Below, piece by piece: positions 1 through 11,476 of a stretch of 64,000 nt of DNA (the stretch's first letter is position 1; the number at the start of each line of letters is the position of its first letter). The stretch is from Populus alba (lineage: Eukaryota; Streptophyta; Magnoliopsida; Malpighiales; Salicaceae). The notes below the pieces were generated by a model. The model was not told the origin of the DNA and did no database searches. It saw only the letters and a list, made by a program, of their open reading frames with translations. The stretch is taken from positions 7,164,985 to 7,228,984 of the forward strand of contig NC_133292.1 in the NCBI RefSeq assembly GCF_005239225.2, given 5' to 3'. The position numbers and the translations under genes were made by a program.

Positions 1-879
1 CAAGAAATAATTTAATTAGCCCTCGTTATTTCAAAAATTAATTAATAGTCCCTTGGTCATTTATTAACCTTGCTTAATTTAATATTAATTCATCTCAAAA
101 ATGCTTTTTTCTTTTTTCTCAATCAATCATTCCATGATATCTTTTTTTTTTCCTTTTTTACAATTTAAAACGCAATTAAAATAAATTGAAAAAAAACATA
201 AAATAGACAGAAATGACTAAATATTAGTTTTTGAAACAAGGGGGCTAATTAATTCATTTCTCAATATTATAATAGCTAATTTATGATTTACTCGAGATTA
301 AAAAAAGGTGATAAAATTTTTCTTTGAGATTTCAGGCATCATTATTATCACAAGTGGCCTCTTCCGCGACACTTCTAATTCATAATAGTTCCTGTTTCAA
401 TCATGATAATCAGTCAAGTTTGTATCAAAATATTCACCTCGATGCAAATGACTTTATATATATATAATCCCAAAACAACACACTGAAACACTTTTAAAAT
501 TAAAATATTTTATTCCAATTGAAAAAATAAAATATCTAGCTAAACAAAATTATCAACCTTGAATTCAACTGCAAAATTCCATCTTGTATACTTTAATCCA
601 GCAAGTCACTTTAGAGACATACATAGAATAACAATTTTGGCCCTTTTACATAGAAAAAATTCATTAAAAAAACTGTGGCCTGAGGCACATGGTTCTTTGT
701 CAACGCACCTAAAGTCATGGAAAGGTTTAAAGCAAAATTTTATTAGAAAGGTTAAAATAGCAGTAATGATATTATGCAATTTGCTATAAAATCAGAATCA
801 GGTCTCTATCTAAAAGATTTTTACGAGGAAGGTGTCGAGTTAAGCTCCAAAATATCTTACACTGCAAATAAATTCCTAC
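1..879. other. AT-rich intergenic sequence, no gene seen
   Basis: The stretch is A/T-rich with many homopolymer runs. The short open frames here show no recognisable domain and no coding-like composition. It ends at the left target-site copy of the copia element. Confidence 0.6.
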
Positions 880-884
880 ATTAC
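880..884. repeat. Left target-site duplication of the copia element (ATTAC)
   Basis: ATTAC immediately precedes the left LTR and is repeated exactly at 6255-6259 just after the right LTR. A 5-bp duplication is the expected size for a Ty1/copia integrase. It shows that the two LTRs belong to one insertion event. Confidence 0.9.
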
Positions 885-1316
885 TGTTAGGATACTGGCA
901 TGCAAACCCAACAAGACAAAAAGTCAAAGATAAGAATAAATGAGAAATGAGACACCCACAAGAATTAACGTGGTTCACCCAATTAGGCTACGTCCACTGG
1001 GGCAAGTATAGAAGGATTTTACTAGCTTAATGTGGGAATTACAACCTCTCTCAGATAATAGGAGAACAACTAAGAATCTCTCTATTACTAGGAGAAAACA
1101 CCTCACTTACTCTCTCACAAATACCTCACAATTTAGTGGGTTTCCCTCTTCACTCTCTCTTCTTTCTCTCTTCACTATCTCTTATTTCTCTCTTCACTTG
1201 GCATGTATAATGCTTGGATGCTTGCCTATTTATAGGCAAGCATCCTTGAAGGAGCAAGTGGCCAAGTGGCCAAGTGGCCAAGTTGGTCAAGGTGGGCACC
1301 TCCACCTATCTTCACA
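885..1316 (-). repeat. 3' LTR of the copia element (left copy)
   Basis: This 432 bp copy begins TGTTAGGATAC and ends TTCACA on the plus strand. It carries a short CCAAGTGG tandem expansion near 1258-1280 that is shorter in the other LTR, plus a few small indels near 917-960 and 1000-1030. TATAAATA on the minus strand (1227-1234) is a probable promoter TATA box and lies inside a hairpin at 1216-1245. Confidence 0.9.
1216..1245. promoter_or_regulatory. Hairpin containing the LTR TATA box (left LTR)
   Basis: The arms GGATGCTTGCCTAT (1216-1229) and ATAGGCAAGCATCC (1232-1245) are perfect 14-nt inverted repeats around TT. The minus-strand TATAAATA lies across the centre. The same structure occurs at 6162-6191 in the other LTR. 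Confidence 0.7.
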
Positions 1317-1330
1317 TTCTCCCACTTGAA
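1317..1330 (-). other. Polypurine tract of the copia element
   Basis: On the minus strand the bases just before the 3' LTR read CAAGTGGGAGAA. This purine-rich run is where plus-strand DNA synthesis is normally primed in LTR retroelements. Confidence 0.65.
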
Positions 1331-1412
1331 GACTTTGATGATTGAATCAAGTCTTCACACTTCATCATTTGTGATTCTTCTATCCTTTCAATACTTGCCA
1401 TCTTCATGCTGC

Positions 1413-4400
1413 TTACGTTTCTGTTAGTCCATAAGAGGATCTGCACCATATATACTTATCAGTGTTGACTGGTTTGGTCAAAGCATCTGCTGGGTTTTCC
1501 TTTGTGTGAACCTTCTGAAAATCCACACTTCCATCTTCCACCACTTCGCGAACAAAGTGATACTGAACATCTATATGTTTTGTTCTTGAATGAAACGCCG
1601 GATTCCCTTGCAATATGCAAGGCACTCTGACTATCACAATACAAAAGAATCTTCTCTTGTTTGTGCCCGAGCTCCTCCATAAGTTTCTTCATCCATATTG
1701 GGCTTCTTTACAAGCTTTGTGTAGCTGCCATATACTCAGCTTCTTTGTGGATAAATGCAACAAGCAGTCTGAAGTTTAGAGACCCAGCTCACAGCTCCGT
1801 CCTGCAATTATGAACACATAGCCTGTAGTGGATTTTCTTTTCTCAAGATCACCAGCAAAATCTGAGTCAACATAACCTCTGACAGTGAATTCTGATCCTT
1901 CATAACATAAATGCGGCATCTGAGGTACCCTTGATGTATCTCAAATCCTCTTATAGTAGTTCCAATGCTCTCTACCAGGATTTGCCATATATCGACTAGT
2001 TGCTTCCACTGCTTGTGCAATGTCTGTCTTGTACATATCATGACAAAACATTAACTTCCCACTGCTGATGCATACGGTACTCCGAGACATCTCCCATCCT
2101 CTCTGCTGCTCTCATTGCTAGGAGAGCATACTTGAGGATAATTTGAAGTTAACAGGAAGTGGGGGTGGAAATTGGCTTGACAAATCTTGCATGTTGAAGC
2201 GTCGCAAGATCTTCTTTAAATAATTCTTCTGAGAAAGCCAAATCTTCCTCTTTGATTTTATTTCTTCTGTCTCGGTGAAATTTGCATCCCTAGAATCTTG
2301 TTTGCTGGTTGCCCAAGTCCTTCATATCAAAGCTCCCTAGCCAACTGTGCCTTCAATTCTGGACTCGATCTTGTTGGGCCTATTACCAACATGTCATCCA
2401 CAGTAACAAACAAAGAATGATGAAAAACATCATTTTCTTCATAACCTCTTGTAATACGTACAATGGTCTGAACTGAGTCTGTTGTACCCAAGGCTAATTA
2501 TGAAGGAATCAAATCTCTTGTACCAACACCTCGGCGCCTGTTTGAGACCGTAATAGAGATTTGTTCAACCTGCCAAACCAAGTTCTCCTTGCCTGTTTCA
2601 GCAAAAACCCTCTGGTTGGGAGCATATAAATTTCTTCTTCAAGTTCTCCATGAAGAAATGCAGTTTTCAACATCTAACTGCTCTAAGTGAAGATCAAATA
2701 TAGCACACATTGCCAAGACTACTTCATGATTAATAAGTACCATTCTACCACACCGGAGAAAATATTCATGTGAAGTCTAGTTCCTTTTCTGAGCATGATT
2801 CCTTTCAGCCCAAACCAATCTGCACAAGGCCGCTCCCATGCCACTTTGATCATGGTGCCATCACGCTTTATCTTGTAACCATTGTTGCCTCTCGGCCTTT
2901 TTCTACTTGTAAAGGTAGCGGATACAACGATCCACAAGTGTTATTTCATTGTGCAGGAGCTTCGAATCTCCTCATTTGCATTGCCTGTCGAATACTCTAA
3001 TTGCGCAGCACTAGATACAACATATCTGTGGCTTTTTGATGTCCCCCTCATGGAAAGTTGCTCTCCATTCCTTCTGTTAGAAACACAGTATGCAAATGTA
3101 AAAGCTCCTCAGTAGCATGATCTCCCGAGTGCTGGAAGTCGGGTCTCTTTCACGAGGATTGACCGTCGAACTTCAGGAGTTTCAAGACCTCTATTTATCT
3201 TTGTTCTTCATGCTGCTGGCCTACAGGTTTCAGAAGAATGATTCTGAGTATTTTCCATCTTGGACTTCTCTAGTCTCTCTTTAAAATTGCTATTATTTTC
3301 TGTCCATTTGCCATTTTATCTTCTGCAATATGACATCTCTGCTGATAGACTATGTGGGGGCAGTGCCCCAACAAGCGATACAGCTTCACTCCATAGCATA
3401 TCCAAAATAACATATTTTTCTTCTAGATTTTAGGATCCAGCTTGCTGACCTCCTTGCTAGTAATTAGCAAATCACGAGTACACAGGACTTCCAAGATATA
3501 GTGCAAATACGACATAATCAGACTGGTTCCAATCCCACATCTCCATCGTGTCTATCAATTCAATTGCAGTAGGATCGGAGTATCATTTAATTAATAAAGC
3601 CTCCGGTACTTTGAGCCCTGCATTCCTGCCCAGAATTGACTTTCTAGACTGGCAAGCCTTCAACATTGCCTCTTGTCTCTTTCCAATATGAGTTCTAGTT
3701 CATACCGCTCTGCCACTCGTCGCCCATTTTCTGTTGTGAGTATGCCGTTGTGAACTGGCCTTTTGATACCTTCATTGTTGACAGGAACTTATCAAAAATT
3801 CATCACTGAGTGATATTGCTCCTCCATTTTCAATCCTCAAACACACTTGATCTTATATTTCAGATTCCAAGTTCTAACCCCGCGCTTGAATGTTTTTTAA
3901 AAACTGCGAACACATCTGTCTTCCTTCTAATTCGGATACACCCAACATCTCCTGGAGAAGTCATCTAATGAATGAGATACAAAGTATCTTGCTCCTCCCA
4001 AGGGATACAACCGTGCTTGCCAAACATCCAGAGTGGAATCAGGTCTAAGATGCATTTGCTCTTAGTTGTTGACTGCCAAACTCAACCTATGTTGTTTGCT
4101 TGTAACACAGTGCTCACAAAAGGGTAAAGTAACCTTTGTAAGCCCAGGGAGTAAACTTCTGATCAAAGAGAACCTTTAAAACCTTTCTCTGATATGTGGC
4201 CTAGTTTATTGATGCCACATCGTCTTCTCTTCTACAGGACTGGCTGATGCGATTGATGCTTCTGCCTCATGATGTGTTTCTCCCATTAATACAAACATGT
4301 TTGCAACTGTCCTTTCTTGGCCTTTAAAAACCACCACCGCTCCTTTGACAATTTTCAATGATTCCCATTGTGTGTTCGAATCTTACAGCCAAGACTATCA

Positions 4401-5523
4401 AATTGTCCTACGGACAAAAGATTCTTCTATTAAGTCTTCACTGTCGCACTTTCCTGAAATAGTACGAATTAAGCCATCATAGGTCTTCAATTTGATGGTG
4501 CCAAATGCCAGAAATCTCTACAGCATGATTATTGCCCATGAACACTGTGCCTCCAAGAGATAGGTTCATATGTATGGAACCAATCTCGTCTAGGGGTCAT
4601 ATGCCATGTTGCTCCTGAAATCCATTAGCCAGACCTCAGCGGAGCTCTTTCTCTATCTGTAGAGATTGTGCTGCTCACTATATAGAACCTCTCCATCGTT
4701 CTGAGGTGCTTGCAACACATCCTTGAGGTTTTGATGACTTCTGCAGTATTCTCTATACCCCTTTTTAAACCAACAGTCCTTTTTGAAGTGCCCTTTTCTG
4801 CCACAGTTGTAGCATTTCACCATCTTACTTACTTCTAATTATGATTTGGACTCCCCTGCCTTTGACTCTCCCACTGGAGCCACGTTCCGTTGATTTCTTC
4901 CTCTTGATCCAACAATGCCTCAGCTTGGTTTGAACTGTTTCTGTCTCCTTTGCTTTTTTTTTGCGCCTATTTTCTTCTTCCAAGATAGCGGGCTGCAACA
5001 TCATCGAAGACTAAATAGTCTGAGAGGATATTATTGGTCAAGTTGATAATGAGCTGATCATCGAATCAGGAAGACTTTGAAGTAGAAGCTCTGCACGTTC
5101 ATTTTCCTCTATTTGTTGACCCAACGTAGTGAGTTGTGAAAAATATAGGTTCTTTTGTGTTGATGTGGTCAGTCACTGACGTGGTTTCTGCCATTCGAAG
5201 GGTAATAAAGTCTCCGCTTTAAGAAAATCTTAGTGTGCAAAGACTTGGACTCGTATAACTTGTTAGAGTCTCCCATATCTCCTTAGCTGTTTCTTCTCCC
5301 GCCACACTTGATAATACTTCATCAGCTAGTGCTAAATGTATGTTAGCAATAGCATTGTCATCCATCTCATTCCATTTTGCATTATCAGTGATCTCCGCGG
5401 GCCGATCCCAATTGCTGCCAAGCAATTGTCTTTCCTCAAGATTGCCTTGATTCTCATTTTCCACAGTGAGAAATTGCTCCCCTTGAACCTCTCAATCTCG
5501 TACTTTGCTGCCATTTTATTCAC
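1413..5523 (-). pseudogene. Decayed copia gag-pol polyprotein
   Basis: Gag starts at about 5523/5514 (MAAKYEIERF), with the usual copia-type Gag N-terminus including a SLWKMR segment. A frameshift near 5410 splits it. A CX2CX4HX4C zinc knuckle (CYNCGRKGHFKKDC) lies at 4773-4814. A GAG-pre-integrase FCEHC motif and an integrase DDFSRR segment lie at about 3930-4150. Reverse transcriptase carries VTVDDMLVI at 2381-2407, in place of the usual YVDD. RNase H shows CDSQSA near 1640 and ends with the typical KENPADALTKP near 1460. Consecutive frames overlap at 1459-1637, showing another frameshift. Many stops separate the motifs, so no intact enzyme is encoded. Confidence 0.88.
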
Positions 5524-5823
5524 CGTGATCTATTCAGCTATCACCGTTTCACAGATCTGTAACGTATATAGAAATAGTATCGTGTGAAAAATACTTCACT
5601 AAGTAAGTTCCCAGGAAAGATTGGAGGGGTCACAAACGGTCCCGCTTAAAACCCAATCTCCTTAGACAGAACTTCCTAGACTGTATTTAATCACCGCACT
5701 GACTTTCTATATACGCCAACAGTAGCATAAGTGAACAGTACCGTATGGATGAATAGTACCGTAGACGTGAATAATAACCATATACACGAATAACTTTTGT
5801 GTGTTAACAACACCAACCAGGAA

Positions 5824-5837
5824 GGCTCTGATACCAC
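5824..5837 (-). other. Primer-binding site of the copia element
   Basis: Right after the 5' LTR end on the minus strand comes GTGGTATCAGAGCC. TGGTATCAGAGCC is the typical plant copia site, complementary to the 3' end of initiator tRNA-Met. It fixes the element orientation as minus. Confidence 0.88.
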
Positions 5838-6254
5838 TGTTAGGATACTGGCATGCAAACCCAACAAGACAAAAGCCAAAGGATAAGATAAATGAGAAAT
5901 GAGACACACAAGAATTAACGTGGTTCACCCAATTAGGCTACGTCCACGGGCAAGTATAGAAGGATTTTACTAGTAATGTGGGAATTACAACCTCTCTCAG
6001 ATAATAGGAGAACAACTAAGAATCTCTCTATTACTAGGAGAAAACACCTCACTTACTCTCTCACAAATACCTCACAATTTAGTGGGTTTCCCTCTTCACT
6101 CTCTCTTCTTTCTCTCTTCACTATCTCTTATTTCTCTCTTCACTTGGCATGTATAATGCTTGGATGCTTGCCTATTTATAGGCAAGCATCCTTGAAGGAG
6201 CAAGTGGCCAAGTTGGTCAAGTGGGCAAGGTGGGCACCTCCACCTATCTTCACA
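5838..6254 (-). repeat. 5' LTR of the copia element (right copy)
   Basis: This 417 bp copy, TG...CA bounded, is nearly identical to the left LTR. It lacks part of the CCAAGTGG expansion and a few bases near 5873-5915 and 5945-5976. It has the same TATA hairpin at 6162-6191. ATTAC follows at 6255-6259. Confidence 0.9.
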
Positions 6255-6259
6255 ATTAC

Positions 6260-7028
6260 TTCATACTTGAGTTTCTAACTTTTTTTCTTCCCTTTTAATT
6301 GCCTCTGCTAACGTAGGTTTTTGTTCTATTCTACGGAAAATAAACAGTAACTCAAAGTATATTGTTATAATAAGAAGGTGTTTGTCACAACTTTATACTT
6401 TTTTTTTTAGGTGTCTTTTAAAAATGTTTTTGATTTGAAAAAATATTAATAAAAAAATCTTAAAAAAATATTTTAATATATTTTTAAACTTTAAAAAAAA
6501 AAAAAATCCAAGTGAGCTTAAACACCCCTAAGGATCCGAAGCCTTTTTCTGTGAAGAAAACTCTGCTCGCAAGGATACAAATTAGAGGTCCAATTGGAGT
6601 CTATGATGTCTATCAGAGAAGAGAATATTTCCATGTGTAGAATGCTTAAAAATAACACAACGAAAATGGCCATGTCGTTACCATCCACATCCATGTCAAT
6701 TCAATACAGGAACGAACATTCTTTCTTACAAAACAGGGGGTCAATAATTAGGAAGAGAGCTGGTAATAACAGAAGGCCTGCGTAATAAAATAATCTTTCT
6801 ATATTCAAGCTCACTGGATATAATATTTTGTCCTGTTTACATGAATATGGACAAATGCATCTCAAATCCATGGGCTCATAGATGAAAAGCCGAATTATGG
6901 AGTTTTAATACCGGATATAAGAGTAGTTGTCTGCCGGATATTCTGTTACGTCGGCAGGGCCACTCTCCGGAAAAGTATTCGAGATATAAGCATTTGCTTC
7001 TTTTTCAAAAAAACAAAAAAACATTTCA
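6260..7028. other. Intergenic sequence with an AT-rich dispersed repeat
   Basis: Around 6380-6530 there is a block of poly-T/poly-A rich sequence ending near AACACCCCTAAGG, resembling the AT-rich fold-back repeats seen elsewhere in the window. No coding region is supported. T-runs of seven (minus strand, about 7003-7020) lie just downstream of the tRNA gene. Confidence 0.5.
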
Positions 7029-7114
7029 TGGGGTGAGAGAGGCTCGAACTCTCGACCTCAGGATAACTCTTTTAGCTATGAGACCTACGCGCTAGCCAAC
7101 TGCGCCACCACCCC
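7029..7114 (-). tRNA. trnM-CAU: Elongator tRNA-Met(CAT) with a short intron
   Basis: On the minus strand the gene begins GGGGTGG and ends TCACCCC plus discriminator A, giving a 7-bp acceptor stem with one G-T pair. The D arm contains GCGCAGTTGGCTAGCGC, and the T arm contains GAGAGTTCGAGCCTCTC. The anticodon CAT is in CTCATA. About 12 extra bases (GCTAAAAGAGTT) after CATA interrupt the anticodon arm, the usual intron position; plant elongator Met tRNA genes are known for such introns. Downstream T-runs fit RNA polymerase III termination. It reads methionine codons during elongation in the cytosol. Confidence 0.93.
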
Positions 7115-10100
7115 ATCCTGTGACGTTTGTCTTTTACAAGTTAAAATAAATTGTTTTCTGTCAGCCTATCAAATCCATTATATTCCAACGGAAAAATAAA
7201 AATGAGTACTGCTACTTTATTACATTTGGATGCTTCTTGTCTTCCCTCCACTCAATGCACACATGCATGAATAGGAATTTCGGCTGGAGCAATGCCAGGT
7301 GGTTTTCTCAAAAAAAATATTTCCATTTAAGATTTCTATAATTTCCTTGTATTTATTTTTTTCATTCAAAGCGGGTCCATAAAATAATTATGTTATAAAT
7401 TATTTACCAAACATCATAAAATTTGTTGATTTTGCCTATTAATTCTCACCTAATTCTCACCCGCGTGAATTTAAATCCTTGAAAATTATCTCTAGCATTA
7501 CTTTGTATGTGACTGCACGGGTTCAAAAAAGATAAGGAAGAAAAGATGTAGCAGAAGTTTCAACTAAGCTTGTGGGCTTAGTTTGACTCTTTTTTAGTTC
7601 AGTTTCATCACAATCAAAACTTAGTCTATTAATCTGACCAGGTAAAACCTGGCTCAAGTGAGCCCATCTTGGATTCAATTGGATCATGGTCAGATCTAAC
7701 TCGACATAAAATTTGGTTTGATCCGATCAAACAAAATTACCCAACTGAACCCATGTTTGGATCGATTGGATTTCTTCTGGACTTAGTTTAATCAAATAAC
7801 TAAGTCTATTCCTTCTATTTTTTTCCTTATTTTTTCCTCTCCTAGTTTATTATTATTTATGTTGACTGCCCGTATGTCGAGAAGAACATGATGTTGTACA
7901 TACCAGACCTTCATCTATGTTTCACTTGCGTCACTCGGCTATTACAACATAAAGCACACGTATGATGAGATACCCATGATACTTTTTTATAAGGTAAGCT
8001 ATATAAACAAGAGAAAACAAACAAGAAAGCGGATGAATTTTATCATTCAGAACTACATATATGCAATTATTCTCTTTAAATGTTTATGATACAAGAAAAA
8101 AAAAAAAAAAACACCCTTCAAACACTCCACTATCTTGGCTACTAGAGGATTATTTCGCAGGTGACACTCGTATCTGTACCCCAATATCATGTGCAAAGAG
8201 AGCCCAAGTACAAGCAAAGTTTTCCCAAGCTTCACTGGAATGCATCTATATATATATATATATATATAAAGTTCCAATACAAGTTAAAAAATTATAGCAC
8301 TGTTTGTAATTTTAAAATATAAATTTTAGTCCCAAACAATGAGCATTCATTTTATTGTTAATTTAAAAAGGTTTTAAATCTAGGCAACATGATTAAAATC
8401 TTCATTCAAACACGAGAGAATCTCAATCCAGTTTTTTAATGCTCTGGTGAAATTGCAACTCTCTTTGCAGAGTTTGAGCGTAAGTGGGCTAGGCCTCTAC
8501 AGTGTTTTGTTTGTCAGTTCATGCTTATGCACTAATCTCCAATAATAATAGCTAGCCGAGATTGGATGGGTCGTTTTAACTCAATTTAACTAAAGCTAAA
8601 TAAAATTATCGGCAATAGGCCCAAGCGAAATTCAACCAATAAGACGACAGGTCTCCTGAAGGCCATTTTCGACAAGGAAAAGAAAATATATATTCTGAGA
8701 TTTCTTATAGAGACGAGGTGATATGTCAACATATGTCCATGATAATAAAGGAACAGAGCAAGCCACCATTTCCCAGCATGTGATGAGATGTTTATATAGT
8801 CAAAGAAGCATGGCGCTGTGTTGATCATATGCCGATGAGCTGGTTTTCACTGCCAGGATATCTGTCAAGGATCGAGCTCCAATCTAATCATCCATGGACA
8901 TTCACGCTCTCCCCATTTAACTATTCTCTCTTCCACCAACAGTCAGAACAAGTACCACGCTGAATGCGAGAATTTGTCCAGATAAATTCTAGATACGTCG
9001 CCGTACTTGTCCTCTTTTGGGGACGTCAACAAGATCTAGGATCCTGAACCAGCCCTTTCGCCAGCTTCGATGCAGCACTATCACATCTCCAAATGGGAAC
9101 CTAAAAAAAAAAAAAAATTATTTTTCGATGATTATTTTACGCGTTACAAGAAGAACAAAAATAAATAAAATGTTAAGAAAATTATTTTTTATAAAATATT
9201 ACTCAACTCATAATTTTTTTAATTTATATTTTGTTTGTTTCTTTTAAAATTATTCCATGACCGAAAAATTTGTGTCTTATATTTAATGAGTTCATCCGAG
9301 TTAATTCAAGTTATTTTTTTTAAATTTTATTTTTTAATATTAAATTAATTAAAAATTATTCGGATTATTTTTAAATCTACCAAGTAAACCAGGTCATATT
9401 AAATTATTAAAATAATTATGTATCAAATATATTAAAATATACTTTGCTTTTCTAGAAATCATACAGTAAATTTATTTCTTATATAAATACCATTTCTCAT
9501 ACATAATGGAGAAGGAATCACAAATAATCCAGGATATTGCGACGTATAGAAGAAGAAGAAGAAGCATCCACACTGCTCACGGTTATTTCTATATGTTATG
9601 TTATGTGAAGCACAGCTGTTTGAGGCACTCACTTTCTTCTCTGCCACAATGTGAAACTTTTCAGAATCCACCCACACCCACTACGCTTTTAGCTTTTGGT
9701 AAGCAGCCTATCCATCACGCCTCGTCTCCACAAACAGCAATATTTTCAATGGCCCCTTAGACTTATCACCAAGGAATTGGTCGTCCTGGCAAGGGAAGGT
9801 GTTTACAGGTGAAAGATGATGCAAATTAAGACCATGGATGCTAATATTATTTTTTTTAGAAATGCATTGAATTTTTTTTTTAATTATTTTTAATATCATC
9901 ACATTAAAATAATTTAAAATAAAAAAATAATTTTAAAACACAAAATAAAATAGAATTCAGAATGTGGCTGGTGAAAATATGAATTGATTTTTATTGTTCC
10001 ATTTCCTTTACTGGCACTCTAATTTACTCGTATCACTTCATAGCAAGTTTAGACAGTAAATAAGTGTCACATTGATGTGATTGGTACAAACATTTCTTAC

Positions 10101-10439
10101 AAGTTACAGCAAATATTAAAGACAAGAGGCAAGCAGCAAAATGTCCAATCAGCTCCCTACTAGCTAACCTCTCCATAGAGAGGCCAATTGACTTGCGTTT
10201 TAACGAGGCCCAGACGAAACAGAAAGGGAAAAAGACTCTCAATCTCTAATTAATTATTATTACAGTATTGCCCTAGAATAAGAATAAGAAGAAGAGAAAA
10301 GTATGCTGTCTATATCAACGAACGAGGACCTTTCACCTATAATTAGGCTAAATCATTCCATCTCCTAACCTACGCCTCTAATCAGTCATCACCCTAAACC
10401 CTCCATTAAAAGACCAAAGCCAAATACAGCACAAAATTT
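7115..10439. other. Intergenic region, no gene seen
   Basis: The sequence is A/T-rich. It holds a (TA)n microsatellite at 8246-8268 and AT-rich repeat-like blocks at 9100-9450 and 9840-9950. A stretch at 7560-7830 repeats short phrases such as AACTTAGTCTA / AACTAAGTCTA and looks like an old repeat. Short frames of 60-84 codons lack recognisable domains. Confidence 0.5.
8246..8268. repeat. (TA)n microsatellite
   Basis: Uninterrupted alternating TA run in intergenic DNA. Confidence 0.9.
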
Positions 10440-10732
10440 TTATTTACCCTTCTCAACAACCTTAACCCACCGCCTAACTCTATCTCTCCCCTTCTTTCCT
10501 CCTCTCGCTCTCTGTCTCTCTTTAAACCCTCATCACCTGCTTTTGCAGCTCTTCCTTCTGTCCCAAAAAACACCTTCTCTTTAACCAAAGCCTAAGAAAC
10601 CAAAAAAAAAAATAATTAAAAAAACCCCCGAAACTAAACAAAAACAAGAAAACCCATTTTATTTGTTTCTATTTTTCTCAAATCTACCAGGACCCAAAAA
10701 GAATAGAGTAAATTTCAGATCTCCACCGCTCG
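10440..10732 (+). promoter_or_regulatory. Probable 5' leader of the glutaredoxin-like gene
   Basis: The region is strongly pyrimidine-rich, with CTCTCTGTCTCTCTTT near 10505-10525, typical of plant leaders and core promoters. It leads into the ATG at 10733 without a splice acceptor being needed. No exact transcription start can be assigned. Confidence 0.4.
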
Positions 10733-11476
10733 ATGTGGCGGCCGCGTGCTAAATCGACAGTTAAGATTCGCGACACCCCGTCTTCTCCTTTCTCTTTCTC
10801 CACTTTCAAAGATATCCAAAATCTTTGCATAGAGGATCATCCCTCCAGTCCCATAAAAAAATCCTCCTCCATTTTCCACCGGGTCCGGCTCGCCACCACC
10901 TTCCTCCGCTCCCTCTCATTGTCCTTATCCGAGCCAGAACACAATGCCACTCCAGGTCATAACAAAACGACAACACCACCGCTTCAAGAACAACCTCTTA
11001 TCACAATCCCGGGTGCCGACAAACGAATTGTCGTCTACTACACAAGCCTACGTGTGGTTCGTTCAACATTTGAAGACTGCAAGACCGTGCAATCTATCCT
11101 ACGTGGATTCCGCGTTTTAATCGACGAACGAGATCTCTCAATGGACTCAAGTTTGTTAAACGAGTTAAATCAGATCTTTTCCGGCGGTGGTAACTGTAGT
11201 CGGAAGCTGACATTGCCACGTGTCTTTATCGGAGGGAGATACATGGGTGGAGCCGAAGAAATCAGGCAGTTAAACGAATCAGGTGAGCTCAAGAAATTTA
11301 TAGAAGGATTGCCTGTGGTGGATTCTGGTGTTTGTGACGTGTGTGGTGGTTATAGGTTTATTTTATGTGGTCAATGTAGTGGGAGTCATAAGTTGTATAT
11401 AGAGAAAGCTGGGTTTAAATCCTGTACGGCTTGTAATGAGAATGGTTTGATCAGGTGCCCTTCTTGTGCTGTCTAA
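10733..11476 (+). CDS. Glutaredoxin-domain protein with C-terminal CxxC zinc-finger-like motif
   Basis: This is a single exon of 247 codons, ATG to TAA. Residues 1-95 are Ser/Pro/Thr-rich and look disordered. Residues 98-195 form a glutaredoxin-like fold: VVYYTSL (strand 1), SILRGFRV, DERDLSMD, and LPRVFIGGRYMGGAEE with the cis-proline (P162) glutathione-site motif. The position of the usual CxxC/CxxS active site is occupied by SLRVVRST, so ordinary dithiol or monothiol chemistry at that site is not expected; C116 lies further on. Residues 201-245 carry four CxxC pairs (201-204, 212-215, 231-234, 242-245), resembling a DnaJ-type zinc-binding cluster. This architecture matches a plant-specific glutaredoxin subfamily of unclear function. 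The family call is firm; a role in redox or metal handling is inference. Confidence 0.9.
   Translation: MWRPRAKSTVKIRDTPSSPFSFSTFKDIQNLCIEDHPSSPIKKSSSIFHRVRLATTFLRSLSLSLSEPEHNATPGHNKTTTPPLQEQPLITIPGADKRIVVYYTSLRVVRSTFEDCKTVQSILRGFRVLIDERDLSMDSSLLNELNQIFSGGGNCSRKLTLPRVFIGGRYMGGAEEIRQLNESGELKKFIEGLPVVDSGVCDVCGGYRFILCGQCSGSHKLYIEKAGFKSCTACNENGLIRCPSCAV

Larger units (their letters stand above)
885..6254 (-). mobile_element. Ty1/copia LTR retrotransposon, full-length but coding-defective
   Basis: The element is 5370 bp with two near-identical LTRs (885-1316 and 5838-6254), each bounded TG...CA, and flanked by ATTAC on both sides. Read on the minus strand, the order is 5' LTR, primer-binding site, gag, zinc knuckle, GAG-pre-integrase/integrase, reverse transcriptase, RNase H, polypurine tract, 3' LTR. 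Integrase before reverse transcriptase defines the copia superfamily. The coding region is broken by frameshifts and stops, so the copy cannot encode a working polyprotein. The LTRs remain similar, so the insertion looks fairly recent. It may have been copied in trans by an active relative. Confidence 0.93.

Noticed and set aside
9506..9760. 84-codon plus-strand frame near an AGA repeat
   Set aside because: No recognisable domain; an arginine run from a trinucleotide repeat explains part of it.
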